This document shows positions 44,948-55,906 of a DNA stretch of 64,000 bases, piece after piece. The stretch is from Spongilla lacustris. Taxonomy: Eukaryota; Porifera; Demospongiae; Spongillida; Spongillidae. A program made the position numbers and the translations under genes. Within the stretch, counting starts at the first letter, position 1; each line of letters opens with the position of its first letter. The notes beneath the pieces were generated by a model. That model saw nothing but the letters and a program-made list of their open reading frames with translations, was not told the DNA's origin and made no database searches. The stretch is from assembly GCA_949361645.1 (NCBI GenBank), contig OX442416.1:1368887-1432886 (forward strand), written 5' to 3'.

Positions 44948-45499
44948 AACCCCGTTGAAGTTAGCCGCACATTCCTCAGCCGCACATTCCAAGTAATTAT
45001 CCTGCGATCGCGGCTGTACGGCTAATCGTAATCACTGACTTAAAATTATTCATTGAAGATACTATAGTGTACTACATGCAAACTCGTTCAATTCTACGTG
45101 GAAAGAATAATCAACTGCTTGACAGTTACACACTATTCCTTGGTGTATCAATCACTACAAAAATATTATATGTGTAATATTATTATACGTTGCACAAGAC
45201 CCCACTTGAATAAGTAAGTTGGAGGTATGGCTTTGGCACCTCCCCCCCCCCCCCCCCCCCCCCCCCGGCCCTCTTTAGGACCATGACTTTGTCCCCTAAT
45301 GGCTTGATATTTCATGATCATACGCAACACAAATAGAACGACCCACTTAACAGGTTTTTAGTACTTAGTAGGGAACGATTATAATTCAAAACATTATCGC
45401 TGGATCAACAGTGCAATGAACAACGTAGTTACAATGTAGTACAGTTATTGTGGCAGGGTATGGGTAAGTACATGCGAAATGGCTTCTGTTCATGTTATA

Positions 45500-46310
45500 T
45501 TAAACTTTGTAGCAATAAGAGCTGTGACAATCTGGATTCACGTGGGGGGGGGGAGGGGATAATACAACATTCAGTAGCACTAATACACACACAAAAACTT
45601 GGCTCACTTCACGCCAAACTATGAATCGATTAGTTTGTGATAATGTCAGTGATGCAGCTCCTCTGACATCGCTTTCCACCTCTGTTATGTACAGATTGAT
45701 TTCTGACACCTGTGTTGTAAGGATGAATATTACATAGATAAACAAATAGGTGCTGTACATGTACATACCATGTCAAGGCATTTCTGCAGTGGCCAGTCCA
45801 TGTCACTTTTGTTCAATTTTGCAATGGTTTGTGCATGTGCTTTAAAATTCAGATGTGCTTTGACCCATCATTATGTTTCTGATCCTTCCCTATTATATAC
45901 TTAGGTTGAAGCCATTTGAATACATGCATGAACTTAACCTCCAAGTCCTTCACAATGTTCCTTATGAAGGTTCTACTGAATGGACATTGCAGTTCACTGT
46001 ATTGAAGAATCATTAAATCACACATATACAAAAAGCTCTCATTGATATTTCGTGTAAGGGGGTCGTTTCATTCTGGGAAAGTACTTCATATAATGGTGTA
46101 GGCCCCACTTAAGAGCATACATATCATCTACATCTGGTTGATTACAGTATGATGGAACTAGGAAGTTATCCACATCTTTGGTAGTATTGCAGCCTTTTCC
46201 ACCATCACTATCAATGTCAGAACTTGTATTATCAGTTTCAACATTATCAACAGGATTGTCACTATATGATTTTGGTCGTCACTCTGAACAGAAGGGCAGT
46301 CTGCTACATG
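45500..46310 (-). pseudogene. Tail gene of the giant transposon, inverted copy
   Basis: On minus: the acidic DNVETDN-type linker near 46240, ALKWGLHHYMKYFPRMK-type coding near 46100, RNIVKDLEVKFMHVFKW near 45920-45970 and SLTLSQTNRFIVWREVSQVF near 45600. Exon three is intact here, unlike in the left copy, but the acidic exon has an internal change near 46255. Confidence 0.45.
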
Positions 46311-46619
46311 CATATATATATGCAATACGAATTAACACATACCATGTACTTCAGGTTGCATGTCTCTTACCATTTTTTGGTGTAAAAATGGCTTCATTAT
46401 AAATACTAGTGTTGTTTGACGATAATGAAGCTGTGTCACCCTACATAAGCAGTTAAAAACATTGTTTTAGGCATTACTGGTTATCTTGCTAGGTTCCTCT
46501 TATAAACCAATTTAACGATGGGCCTTACTGCTACGATGTGATCAGTATACTGACCTGTTAATGTCCTTAGTGGGCACAAGACACCTTCTGAAAGCTCATG
46601 CACCATCTGAAGCCAAAAG

Positions 46620-47690
46620 TTATGCACCAGGTTCTGTAAGCCGATGTATATTAGAAATTCAATACGCTGTTATTCACAATAGTAGGATACCTGGGTATAT
46701 TGCAGTGCTGTATTTTCTGCAACAAGTCTAGCTGCCTGTTGTGAGATATGCATGCAATTGCAAGGGACACAACCATAAGCATTTCATATAGCCCCCCTTT
46801 ATAACCACACTTACAAGACATGTAAACACACACAGTCCTTTGTATTTTCCTGTTTGGGCCAATTGGTATTCTGCATGAAAATGTATAACGCTCAAACATA
46901 TATGTAGACTTAGCACCATGCAGTAGTTATATAAAAATAAATCACTCATATATGTACTCAAACTACAAAGATAGAAATTACATACCAATGAATCATTATA
47001 AATCCAGTCAGAACTTGCTAAAATACCATTTTTGTAGAATTGTACATCATTGTTGATGTATAACCTGATTAAAATATCTTACTGACAACATATTTCAAGT
47101 ACGTTTATAATCTGTTTACCATATCCAGTTCACTGCATCCTCATCACTGTTGTGGAGGGAATCAATTCCTACAATGGTGCATGTTTGTGGGTACACTACC
47201 GACGATGCAAGTAAAAATAACAAACCAAACAAAGAATTTTTATTATATATATACTATTAAGCTCCAATGCAATGGTTTATGTATTGGAAACATAAGGACA
47301 TCACACTCCAATAAACGTTTCCTCTTCATATAAGAAAGAAACAGCAAACTGATCAACAATAGTACTCAGTTAAATGTGATACAAACCTTGGAATACCTTT
47401 TCACAGCTTGATATCCCTTACTCTTAAATGAGGGCAAAAATGAAGGATCAAAACACATGATATTTTTCCCTTCCTGTGGGAGTCAGATTTAGGTATAACT
47501 TTTACTATGGTTATGCAATCCACACCTTATGTGCAGTTTGCAGAACTAACTCCAAGTATGCAGAAATCACTTTTGAGTCCATCCACATCCCAGATGCCAA
47601 GCTTATGTGATCTTGCCTCTGCAACTGGAACATTGCATGTGGAATTGGTACTCTGTGCAAATCCTTGATGGAATGGTTTAGAGGTACATA
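46620..47690 (-). pseudogene. Ulp1-type protease gene, inverted copy
   Basis: On minus it carries LASGMWMDSKVISAYLEL, FPIHKPLHWSLIV with the catalytic His in frame, and CTIVGIDSLHNSDEDAV without the Mutator-like insertion. At the Cys motif one G is missing (GACTGTGTGTG here versus GACTGTGGTGTG in the left copy), so DCGVF is out of frame. Thus each copy is broken at a different point of the active site. Confidence 0.7.
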
Positions 47691-48229
47691 TGCATAGCAA
47701 GTTTCGTTACAGGTTTTAGCAGAACCTCAAGTTCAAGTTGTTGAGATAAACTACAGTTCACCTGTAAGGCATATATATTAACATACCAGTCGCCATTATT
47801 ATTTGAGCATTGCTTAACAATTTTGAATTAGCTATAACAGAAACAGAACTATCTTTGTGAAGAATGGGCTGAATAAAAATATGATAGATTTGTAACACAT
47901 GTACTATTTACACTGTCAATCATCTTTGATACCATATCAGTACAACAGATTTTGAATAACAAATAATAAACCTAATCTACCATATCTGACACTTGGTTAA
48001 GGCCAATGATTAAGTAATCACTCTCCTGGGTTATAACCTTTATGTACACTGAGCTTATATTAATGTGTTGTACATGATGCATGCTTTGTACTTACTGATA
48101 TTATGTTGTCAATGTAGTAGAAATAAATGTCTTTTTATGCTATAAGCTTGATAATTGAATATACATTGTACACTACATACATACCAACGGATTGTTGGGT
48201 CACATTATAAACTACATATCAATCATAAC

Positions 48230-48711
48230 TCACAGTGCTCATAGGAGCAGTGTATATAGCAATACAAACATTATTCTGCAATTGAGGCAAAACATTTCAA
48301 GTGATACATGTACATTGCGATATCAATACCTGCACATATCTGGATGAGTTATAGTTAGGAGTTGATATCTTCCTGACTATTGAGTCACTGTAACTAATCC
48401 ACTCATCTCTGCTTCTGACAATACATGACTCTGGATGAGAGCATTGTACCTCAGCATGTAATAACTCCTTGTTTGCATACTTTCCATGATGAAGCTGAAA
48501 GTAAAATTGTTATGACATACAAGAATACAATCATTATGTATCCTCATCAGTACCACTATAGCACACAGTTCTTAAGTAGAACATCCTGTGGCTTTTGCAT
48601 GATACATTTCACATTGCCTGCAATTATATAGTATTTTTAAAATGCGTACTGCATTTTCTGTCTACCTTGGTAATATAACACTACTCTGTGCTTCTGCAAA
48701 TCAGACACCCT
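48230..48711 (-). pseudogene. USP 3' exons fused to the USP 5' start by deletion
   Basis: On minus, a start equivalent to 10871 (MLHVLMGLTIVRKPEALII, around 48795-48720) joins at 48710 to the segment VSDLQ of the USP FERSRVSDLQ exon. YELCAIVV, LHHGKYANKELLHAEVQC and NNVCIAIYTAPMSTVSYD follow. The GH of the His box is absent because of a ~20-base length difference from the left copy. The Cys box lies in the deleted part. Confidence 0.6.
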
Positions 48712-48929
48712 GGGGCTGCACCCTCAGAAATAATCAATGCTTCAGGTTTCCTGACAATAGTAAGACCCATCAAGACATGTAGCATCTATTTATTGTATAA
48801 TGGTATAAAAATGTAAACCGTTCTCAATTAATTTTAATTGTTTATATACTAGTACATTATCATCTATACAAAGAATTGTAAAGTACTAAAGACCGCTATA
48901 TTTTATAGGCACAGCATACATGAAATTAA

Positions 48930-49450
48930 AATTCTTACACCTCTCTTCAGTCTGTGCTTATTTCAGGTTTGTCTGTTATGTCTGCTGTATCCTGGCTGGA
49001 TATACAAGTTACATAAATAGGTTTAAATTCCTATATTTTCTACCTTGAGACAGAAAATAGGTGGCTCCATAGCGTAGATGGTTTCTGTTGAAAGTAACCA
49101 AGTGATGGATTTGGAGCTGCATTTTCTTTCTTCCTTTTAGACCACTTCTCAAGCAAAGGACGAGATGGCTTAACCTTTATAGATTGCTGCATATAGTAAT
49201 ATTAACAAACTAGCTGCAATACTGGAAAAGGTTTTGCCAACCTTAACGCGTTTCCTGTTTTTTGATTTTAAGTCATCATAGTACTGACGCTGCCTTCCTA
49301 CTATTACAGGGTAGTGCTTCTGAATGAACACATCTGGTCTCATATGCTTTTCTTTGTGGTCTATTCGTTTTAGGATGTAGTTCCAGGCCTCAATAGTTCC
49401 AGCAGTAGTATGTTCAGAAAATTGATTACACTGATATGTATGTGTGTACA
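48930..49450 (-). pseudogene. Transposase C-terminus, inverted copy
   Basis: On minus: FSEHTTAGTIEAWNYILKRI (catalytic Glu region), HMRPDVFIQKHYPVIVG, RQRQYYDDLKSK, then KPSRPLLEKWSKRKKENAA with Trp where the left copy has TGA. The stretch starts just inside the deletion junction at 49472. Confidence 0.65.
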
Positions 49451-49954
49451 CATATATATGTATAAATTTACAACATCAATTACTACAGCTGCGCTGATAG
49501 AATGATCCTAACCAATCTGTTTTTAGGGATTATTGACCAATCAAATGGGACTAAACTACATTGACCATCTGTACTCGTGTTGTGCATATGACAGCCATGA
49601 TCATCATCATTACAAAGCAACATGTTACAAACACAAAATAAAACATTAGCAACTGTTGGTTAATGCTTCTTGTTCACAAGTAGAGCTTGCTGCTGAGGAC
49701 AACAGAGAAAGGCTCCCTGACGAACCTACCAGGAGCCGAACTGCATGCGTGTGAGACAGAACACATGGGTGAATGCATACATGAATACACACATATCTTC
49801 AATAAGTACACATACACACATACATACAGACAAGACTTTTAAAAAATAAGTACAAGATACACGTATGACACTAGCTCCTCTTCACCAAGTACAGACAAAT
49901 AGAATTACATATACAGACACAGCTCTTCCCTACGTAGTTAGTCATGTGTGATGC

Positions 49955-51295
49955 TTCTGTCAGGCAGGTGTACATGTACCTTGGTGTTTTTTGCTGTGCA
50001 TGAAGTACCCTGGTAGGCTAGCAAGGGATGTTACCACAGTCCTAAAGTGGGAGGGGCCAAGCCCATACCTTCTGCTCACATATGTCAAGTGGGCCAAGTG
50101 TGATGTTTCTGTCATGCAGGTGTACTGGTACCTTGGTGTTTTTGTGCTGTCACCCTGGTAGGCTAGCAAGGGACGTAGCCACGGTCCTAAGGTGGGAGGG
50201 GCCAAGCCCATACCTTGTGCTCACATATGTCAAGTGGGCCATGTGTGATGTTTCTGTCATGCAGGTGTACTGGTACCTTGGTGTTTTTGTGCTGTCACCC
50301 TGGTAGGCTATCAAGGGACGGTCCTAAAGTGGGAGGGGCCAAACCCATACCTTGTGTTCACATATGTCAAGTGGGTCATGGGTGATGTTTCTGTCATGCA
50401 AGTGTACTGGTACCTTGGTGTTTTTGTGCTGTCACCCTGGTAGGCTAGCAAGGGACGGTCCTAAAGTGGGAGGGGCCAAACCCATACCTTGTGCTCACAT
50501 ATGTCAAGTGGGTCATGGGTGATGTTTCTGTCATGCAGGTGTACTGGTACCTTGGTGTTTTTGTGCTGTCACCCTGGTAGACTATCAAGGGACGGTCCTA
50601 AAGTGGGAGGGGCCAAGCCCATACCTTGTGCTCACATATGTCAAGTGGGTCATGGGTGATGTTTCTATCATGCAGGTATACTGGTACCTTGGTGTTTTTG
50701 TGCTGTCACCCTGATAGGCTATCGAGGGACGTAGCCACGGTCCTAAAGTGGGAGGGGCCAAGCCCATACCTTGTGCTCACATATGTCAAGTGGGTCATTG
50801 GTGATGTTTCTGTCATGCAAGTGTACTGGTACCTTGGTGTTTTTGTGCTGTCACCCTGGTAGGCTAGCAAGGGACGGTCCTAAAGTGGGAGGGGCCAAAC
50901 CCATACCTTGTGCTCACATATGTCAAGTGGGTCATGGGTGATGTTTCTGTCATGCAGGTGTACTGGTACCTAGGTGTTTTTGTGCTGTCACCCTGGTAGG
51001 CTATCAAGGGACGGTCCTAAAGTGGGAGGGGCCAAGCCCATACCTTGTGCTCACATATGTCAAGTGGGTCATGGGTGATGTTTCTGTCATGCAGGTGTAC
51101 TGGTACCTTGGTGTTTTTGTGCTGTCACCCTGGTAGGCTATCAAGCGACGGTCTTAAAGTGGGAGGGGCCAAGCCCATACCTTGTGCTCACATATGTCAA
51201 GTGGGTCATTGGTGATGTTTCTGTCATGTAAGTGTACTGGTACCTTGGTGTTTTTGTGCTGTCACCCTGGTAGGCTAGCAAGGGACGTAGCTGAG
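49955..51295. repeat. Inverted minisatellite array of the giant transposon, about 10 units
   Basis: Units of about 125-155 bases with GTACTGGTACCTTGGTGTTT, AAAGTGGGAGGGGCCAA and CACATATGTCAAGTGGG, the inverse of the words in 3290-5290. Several units lack GTAGCCAC and part of the CACAGCATGAAG segment, giving the shorter period. Confidence 0.9.
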
Positions 51296-53610
51296 TGTGT
51301 CCAATGTGACCGGTACGACAGCATTGAATGATCACCTGGAGCTACCCACCTAGGGAGAACCATGTGTTACTACTGGATGCAATCAATCTTTTTAAGGTCA
51401 GTGTGTCGTATGTGCGTGCATTTACCCTTATACATATATGGGCACACCTTTTTACCGCAAAAACACGCAACGGCAAGCCAGAAGGCATAAAGACATGTGA
51501 GAATATTAGTAAGAAATGCAAAGACACTGGAGATGCTGTCCCTACGATATCATTTTTCGACAAAACATACACAAATCCAGTCCTGCAAGTGAACTTCATT
51601 GACATCAACAAAGACAACCAACTGGATCAGCCTTCTGACCGTTTAGCTATTTCATTTCTTGTGATATGACACTGCTAAAGCAGCCAGTTATTCAGTTTAA
51701 CAATTGTAGTTCCATGGGCATGGCTTTTATTAAATACAGCAAATACTGCCATGTGTCTACTACAAAGTGACACCCGGAGAGGCTGTGGGACACTACAATT
51801 ACACCACACTATATAGGTATTTATGCCTCATCTTGGAAGTTTGAATGCATCTGCTAAACTAAGACAAACACAAACACTCAAGAGACTTAGAGCATTACAA
51901 TGTATATGTATGAATAAAACAGACTGCCTCACAGCTTCTCGAAGTGTCTGTGTTTTTGTGTAGCAGGCCGCATCAAATTAGCAAGTTGAGGTACAGTGTG
52001 ATGCCTTTGTAATGTCCCACATGTCTGCTTGCCTTTGTGCAGCAGCTATAGGCACATTAAAATAGCATAAGAGGTACAGTGTGATGTCTTTGTAGTATTC
52101 CTCAGTCTCTCTGAGTGCTTATTTGTCTTTGGGTATTAGGCAGATGGCATTTATCATGAAGTATGTAGCAAGATACCGTATTTATGCCCATGTAAATCAA
52201 TAATTGCATGTAATGCATTTATTACAATTATTCAACTGGCTGCTTTATCAGTGTTGTATGACAAGAAACAAAACAGCTACATGATTGGGAGGCTGCTTTG
52301 GTGCCTTTGTTGATGTCAATGAAGTTCTCCCATGGGGCTGGGTGTCTTTGTGTAGGTTTTGTCAAAAATTTATATATCTTGTAGGGACAGTCTCCAGTGT
52401 CCTTGTGTTTCTATGTGGTATATTAAAGTATTTTTGTGCCTTCTGGCTTCACTTTATGTGTTGCGAGATGCACCTTATACGTATTGCATTTTTATAGATG
52501 AATACCTCATCTAGGGCTTTTGGGCAATTTCCAATTGAAGCAAATTGATCTATTTGTGCATATATTTCCTCTTTTTAACCCCCACTCCTTCCTCTCTCAT
52601 CCCATTTCTTTCTCTCCTATTCAGTACACAGGAGTATAGAGCGAGCATGTAGTCCAAGTGTGTGGGGAATTTGTGGTAATACCCCAAGGGGAGTGCCAGG
52701 CTGATCTGGTCAATTTGTTGAGCTCACTTCTCTTCCATATCTCTTTCTCCCACCTCCCACTCTCAGCAAATTGATCCAGCAACTGCATGAGCAGCATATT
52801 TGTCTGTGAAATTCATGTGATTGGGGCTGAAATGTACTCCTTCTTTTATTACCGGTTCGGCGAATTGAGATTTATCCAGTACACTCAATTATCGGCATTT
52901 TTCTTGTAAATTTTTCGTTTACTTGCTTCATTTATTCTACTTTGCTTTCACGTACCAATTCTACACGATTTTATATGTATACATGTAAGCTTAGCGTATC
53001 TTATCCAGCGTACGCATATATGTATGGCGACCTGCGATCATTGACTTTTCAGTGCTTTTCGAATCAAATATGCATGCCAGCCCTTACGTGCGTATTTTAT
53101 GATGTATACCATGCAGGGAATGCGGTCCGAGGGGAGGACTATATTCCCTAGGGAATTGAGTCCGGTTAATTGGTGTCACGTATAGACACAATTTCGCATT
53201 TGCCTGGCATATTTAATTTTCAGGAAGGTCATGCATTTAATGCAAAGTCCAAACTTTTATCAATCTGTTCAGTGATACGAATTATATAGATGCAAATTTA
53301 CATAATAATGGACATATGTCGATGAGATTACCATGCAGTGATACAAATATTTGCAACCTGTACTAAATCATGATATGTTGGCATCGCATTGTGTGTAAGT
53401 TTGACATAGCATTACTTCCATGTTGGAGTTTTACTTGTAAACAAGTGGCAAGGACTGATGAACCTTACATGTGTTATTGTGGAAATAAGCCGAAGTGCAC
53501 ACACTTGTACATGTATGTACTTATTGGAAGTGATTGCCACTTGCATCTACATCCTCTGACAGAGTTGATTGGGATAGGTAATTCCCTGATCTACATAATT
53601 TTGTATAGCA
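51296..53610. other. No confident gene; weak duplications
   Basis: An open frame at 51328-51669 (plus, 113 residues, TISFFDKTYTNPVLQVNFID) has no recognised domain. At 51960-52110 the words GAGGTACAGTGTGATGCCTT and GAGGTACAGTGTGATGTCTT recur. No RNA gene was recognised. Confidence 0.4.
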
Positions 53611-54424
53611 TATATGGGACAGTTGTGAGTTTATAATTTATCACTATAAAAATTGCATGTTACACTAAGCAACATATCTTTGCAACGGTACAACCTTTAC
53701 CTTTAAAAATTCGTACACTTGTTCTCACATCATCTCTCTATGTGAAAACCGATTTTTGTGCTCTAATTATTTTCCATGCCGCGAGTACAAAGATTACTAA
53801 CCCAACGGGTTAGAATTCAACATTTCTCCATGTACGAGTGCGGAAAACGCATCAAATTTGGGTTGTACATAGAGGAGTCCTGTAGCTATTGATTTGTCCT
53901 GTTCGTTAATTCTTGTATCATCCGTTACGGAGATACAGTTGAACAAACTACGTGCATGTTTTCCCGCTTGATTCGCGCCAATGATTTTGGCAAATCGCGT
54001 CCCGCTCAATGTATGGGGAGGCGGTGATTATATCTTTGGCGCGAATCAAGCGGGAAAACATGCATGTAGTTTGCTCAACTGTATCTCTGTAACGGATGAT
54101 ACAAGAATTAACGAACAGGACAAATCAATAGCTACAGGACTCCTCTATGTACAACCCAAATTTGATGCGTTTTCCGCACTCGTACATGGAGAAATGTTGA
54201 ATTCTAACCCGTTGGGTTAGTAATCTTTGTACTCGCGGCATGGAAAATAATTAGAGCACAAAAATCGGTTTTCACATAGAGAGATGATGTGAGAACAAGT
54301 GTACGAATTTTTAAAGGTAAAGGTTGTACCGTTGCAAAGATATGTTGCTTAGTGTAACATGCAATTTTTATAGTGATAAATTATAAACTCACAAGCCCGA
54401 TTTTGCTGGACACTGTCCCATATA
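53611..54424. mobile_element. Palindromic foldback element with TATATGGGACA ends
   Basis: Arms 53611-53979 and 54034-54424 are nearly identical in inverse, with a ~54-base centre. The right arm carries about 19 extra bases (GCCCGATTTTGCTGGACAC). Ends are TATATGGGACAG and CTGTCCCATATA, consistent with TA target duplication. Open frames in the arms (53797-54009 minus and 53981-54220 plus) are the same sequence read twice and encode SVTDDTRINEQDKSIATGLL; it has no known function. Confidence 0.85.
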
Positions 54425-54744
54425 CCATTTGAAATTTATGGCTGGCATTGGACTTAAATTCTACAGTATGACGCCCCCGGCCTTCCCCCCGCCAATTGCT
54501 ACAATCCAAAGAGATTACAACATGCGAAGCATAATCTAGCTTCTAACGCATTAGCCGGAACGGTTACGCGCGTATACAAAGTATGATATGCCACGCCCCT
54601 ATTTGGCGCCCCTCGTGTGCCTGGCCCCTCCCCTCGGTTAATACTGGGGCTGCCTCTTTATTTTTTAAATAATGTGGTGGCTAATATCATCTACATGTTC
54701 TAAGTATACCTACGCAGACTATACATGTATAACGTGGCCACTTG
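54425..54744. other. Non-coding spacer
   Basis: GC-richer in part (GCCACGCCCCTATTTGGCGC near 54589); no gene recognised. Confidence 0.4.
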
Positions 54745-55000
54745 ACAGTCGGGCTTGAATCGCATGGCCTCGTGCCGGCGATGGTGCATTCAAATTTCTG
54801 CCCTATCAACTTTCGATGGTAGGGTAGTGGCCTACCATGGTTGCAACGGGTGACGGAGAATTGGGGTTCGATTCCGGAGAGGGAGCCTGAGAAACGGCTA
54901 CCACATCCAAGGAAGGCAACAGGCGCGCAAATTACCCAATCCCGACTCGGGGAGGTAGTGACAATAAATAACAATGCCGGGCTATCTTTAGTCTGGCAAT
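54745..55000 (+). rRNA. Partial 18S rRNA sequence (isolated fragment, probably non-functional)
   Basis: Contains hallmark SSU rRNA words in the right order: GAATCGCATGGCCTCGTGCC, CTATCAACTTTCGATGGTAG, TACCATGGTTGCAACGGGTG, GAGGGAGCCTGAGAAACGGC, TACCACATCCAAGGAAGGCA, GGCGCGCAAATTACCCAATC and GGGGAGGTAGTGACAATAAA. This corresponds to the 5' domain (around helices 9-16), about 255 bases of ~1.8 kb. It stops abruptly on both sides in unrelated sequence. The variant CAATGCCGGGC fits sponge SSU rRNA as I recall it. Its small size and TE-rich context suggest a captured or pseudogene fragment. Confidence 0.85.
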
Positions 55001-55436
55001 ACAATGGGTATAGCATTGATGGTAGGGTATACCGCGGTATAATATTTTTACTAGCTATATTTTAAAATTATTATACATTGTAGTAGGTATGCGCTGAGAT
55101 AATAACACCGATGTGAAGGGTGCATTAAACCATACTTAATGATACCAACATCATAAGTTTATGATTTAGACAGTGGATTTAGAATACGGAAGATATAGCG
55201 TTTTAAAGCGTAAAAAAATGCATTAAATTTTTAGCTTCATTAAAACGTGCGTCCGTAAGTTAAATCCCACGTAACGTTTGCAACGTATACCATATCTGGA
55301 GGGAATTTTCAGTAAAGGTAGGTTAATAGATGCCCTTTCAAATTATTCTGTTAAAGGTTCACTATGCAAGCGATATAGTTTTTTGTGGCTCAATAACTTT
55401 AATAACAATACATACTTAGGGTTATGAAAACACTAA
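55001..55436. other. Non-coding, no feature recognised
   Basis: AT-rich sequence between the 18S fragment and the minus-strand ORF. A TACCGCGGTA palindrome lies at 55029-55038. Confidence 0.4.
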
Positions 55437-55781
55437 TCAAATAACCAATTCATCCAAAAGGTCTGCTGCTAGTTCAAAGAAAGACATGTCAAAATCTGTT
55501 GCATCATCATATGTTTTATTCTCCTTCCAATATGCAACAACATACTTACTTCCCTTCATCTTTTCAATTGTTAATTGAAAAACTCCACCATCCAACCAAA
55601 CATGGCAAATATTGTGGCCAATTGATTTACCAGTCCGCAAGAGGTCTGATAGTTTTTGTACTTTGTCTTCAGAGTCGCAGACACGGGCACAGTGAGTCAC
55701 ACTCGAACGGTAGGAACACTTCAAGCATAAAACGAAATGAAATTTTAACTCAAACCTAAAATTGGCAACGAAATCAAGCAT
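55437..55781 (-). CDS. Hypothetical protein or terminal exon
   Basis: A 114-residue frame with protein-like composition: CSYRSSVTHCARVCDSEDKV, GHNICHVWLDGGVFQLTIEK, YVVAYWKENKTYDDATDFDM, SFFELAADLLDELVI. The last ~90 residues look like a compact alpha/beta domain. A TTTTAG|GTTTGAG near the start could be a splice acceptor, so the true start may be an upstream exon. No family recognised, and no neighbour suggests a role. Confidence 0.4.
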   Translation of the reverse strand: MLDFVANFRFELKFHFVLCLKCSYRSSVTHCARVCDSEDKVQKLSDLLRTGKSIGHNICHVWLDGGVFQLTIEKMKGSKYVVAYWKENKTYDDATDFDMSFFELAADLLDELVI

Positions 55782-55906
55782 ACAAATTATGCAGTTTTAT
55801 ACTTGTGCATGACAAATATCATTATTCAATAAAGCGGTATTCAGATCTAGCAGATCCGCGGCTCATTGCAGATGCCAGCTAGTTAGCGCACTGCACACAA
55901 TGTAAC

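Larger units (their letters stand above)
44945..51295 (-). mobile_element. Inverted, internally deleted copy of the giant transposon
   Basis: Read on minus from 51295 to 44945 it contains, in the left copy's order, the minisatellite array, the flank (5291-5680 equivalent), one arm of the palindrome, the transposase C-terminus, the USP 3' exons, the Ulp1 gene, the tail gene and the right terminus. Deletions relative to the left copy are about 5770-10186 (junction near 49472) and 10951-19942 (junction near 48710). The CACTA terminus is missing at both ends: the inner end starts ACCCCGTT after TTTGCA, and the outer end stops in the array. Confidence 0.85.

Noticed and set aside
3056..51295. A single 48-kb transposon with the two arrays as terminal inverted repeats
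   Set aside because: The inner boundary at 36804/44945 has transposon termini, and the right part duplicates internal left genes, so two inverted copies fit better than one element with long terminal repeats.
53797..54220. A pair of near-identical 70-79 residue ORFs
   Set aside because: They are the two arms of one palindrome read from opposite strands.
54687..55016. Minus-strand ORF over the 18S fragment
   Set aside because: Antisense open frame in conserved rRNA sequence; not a protein gene.
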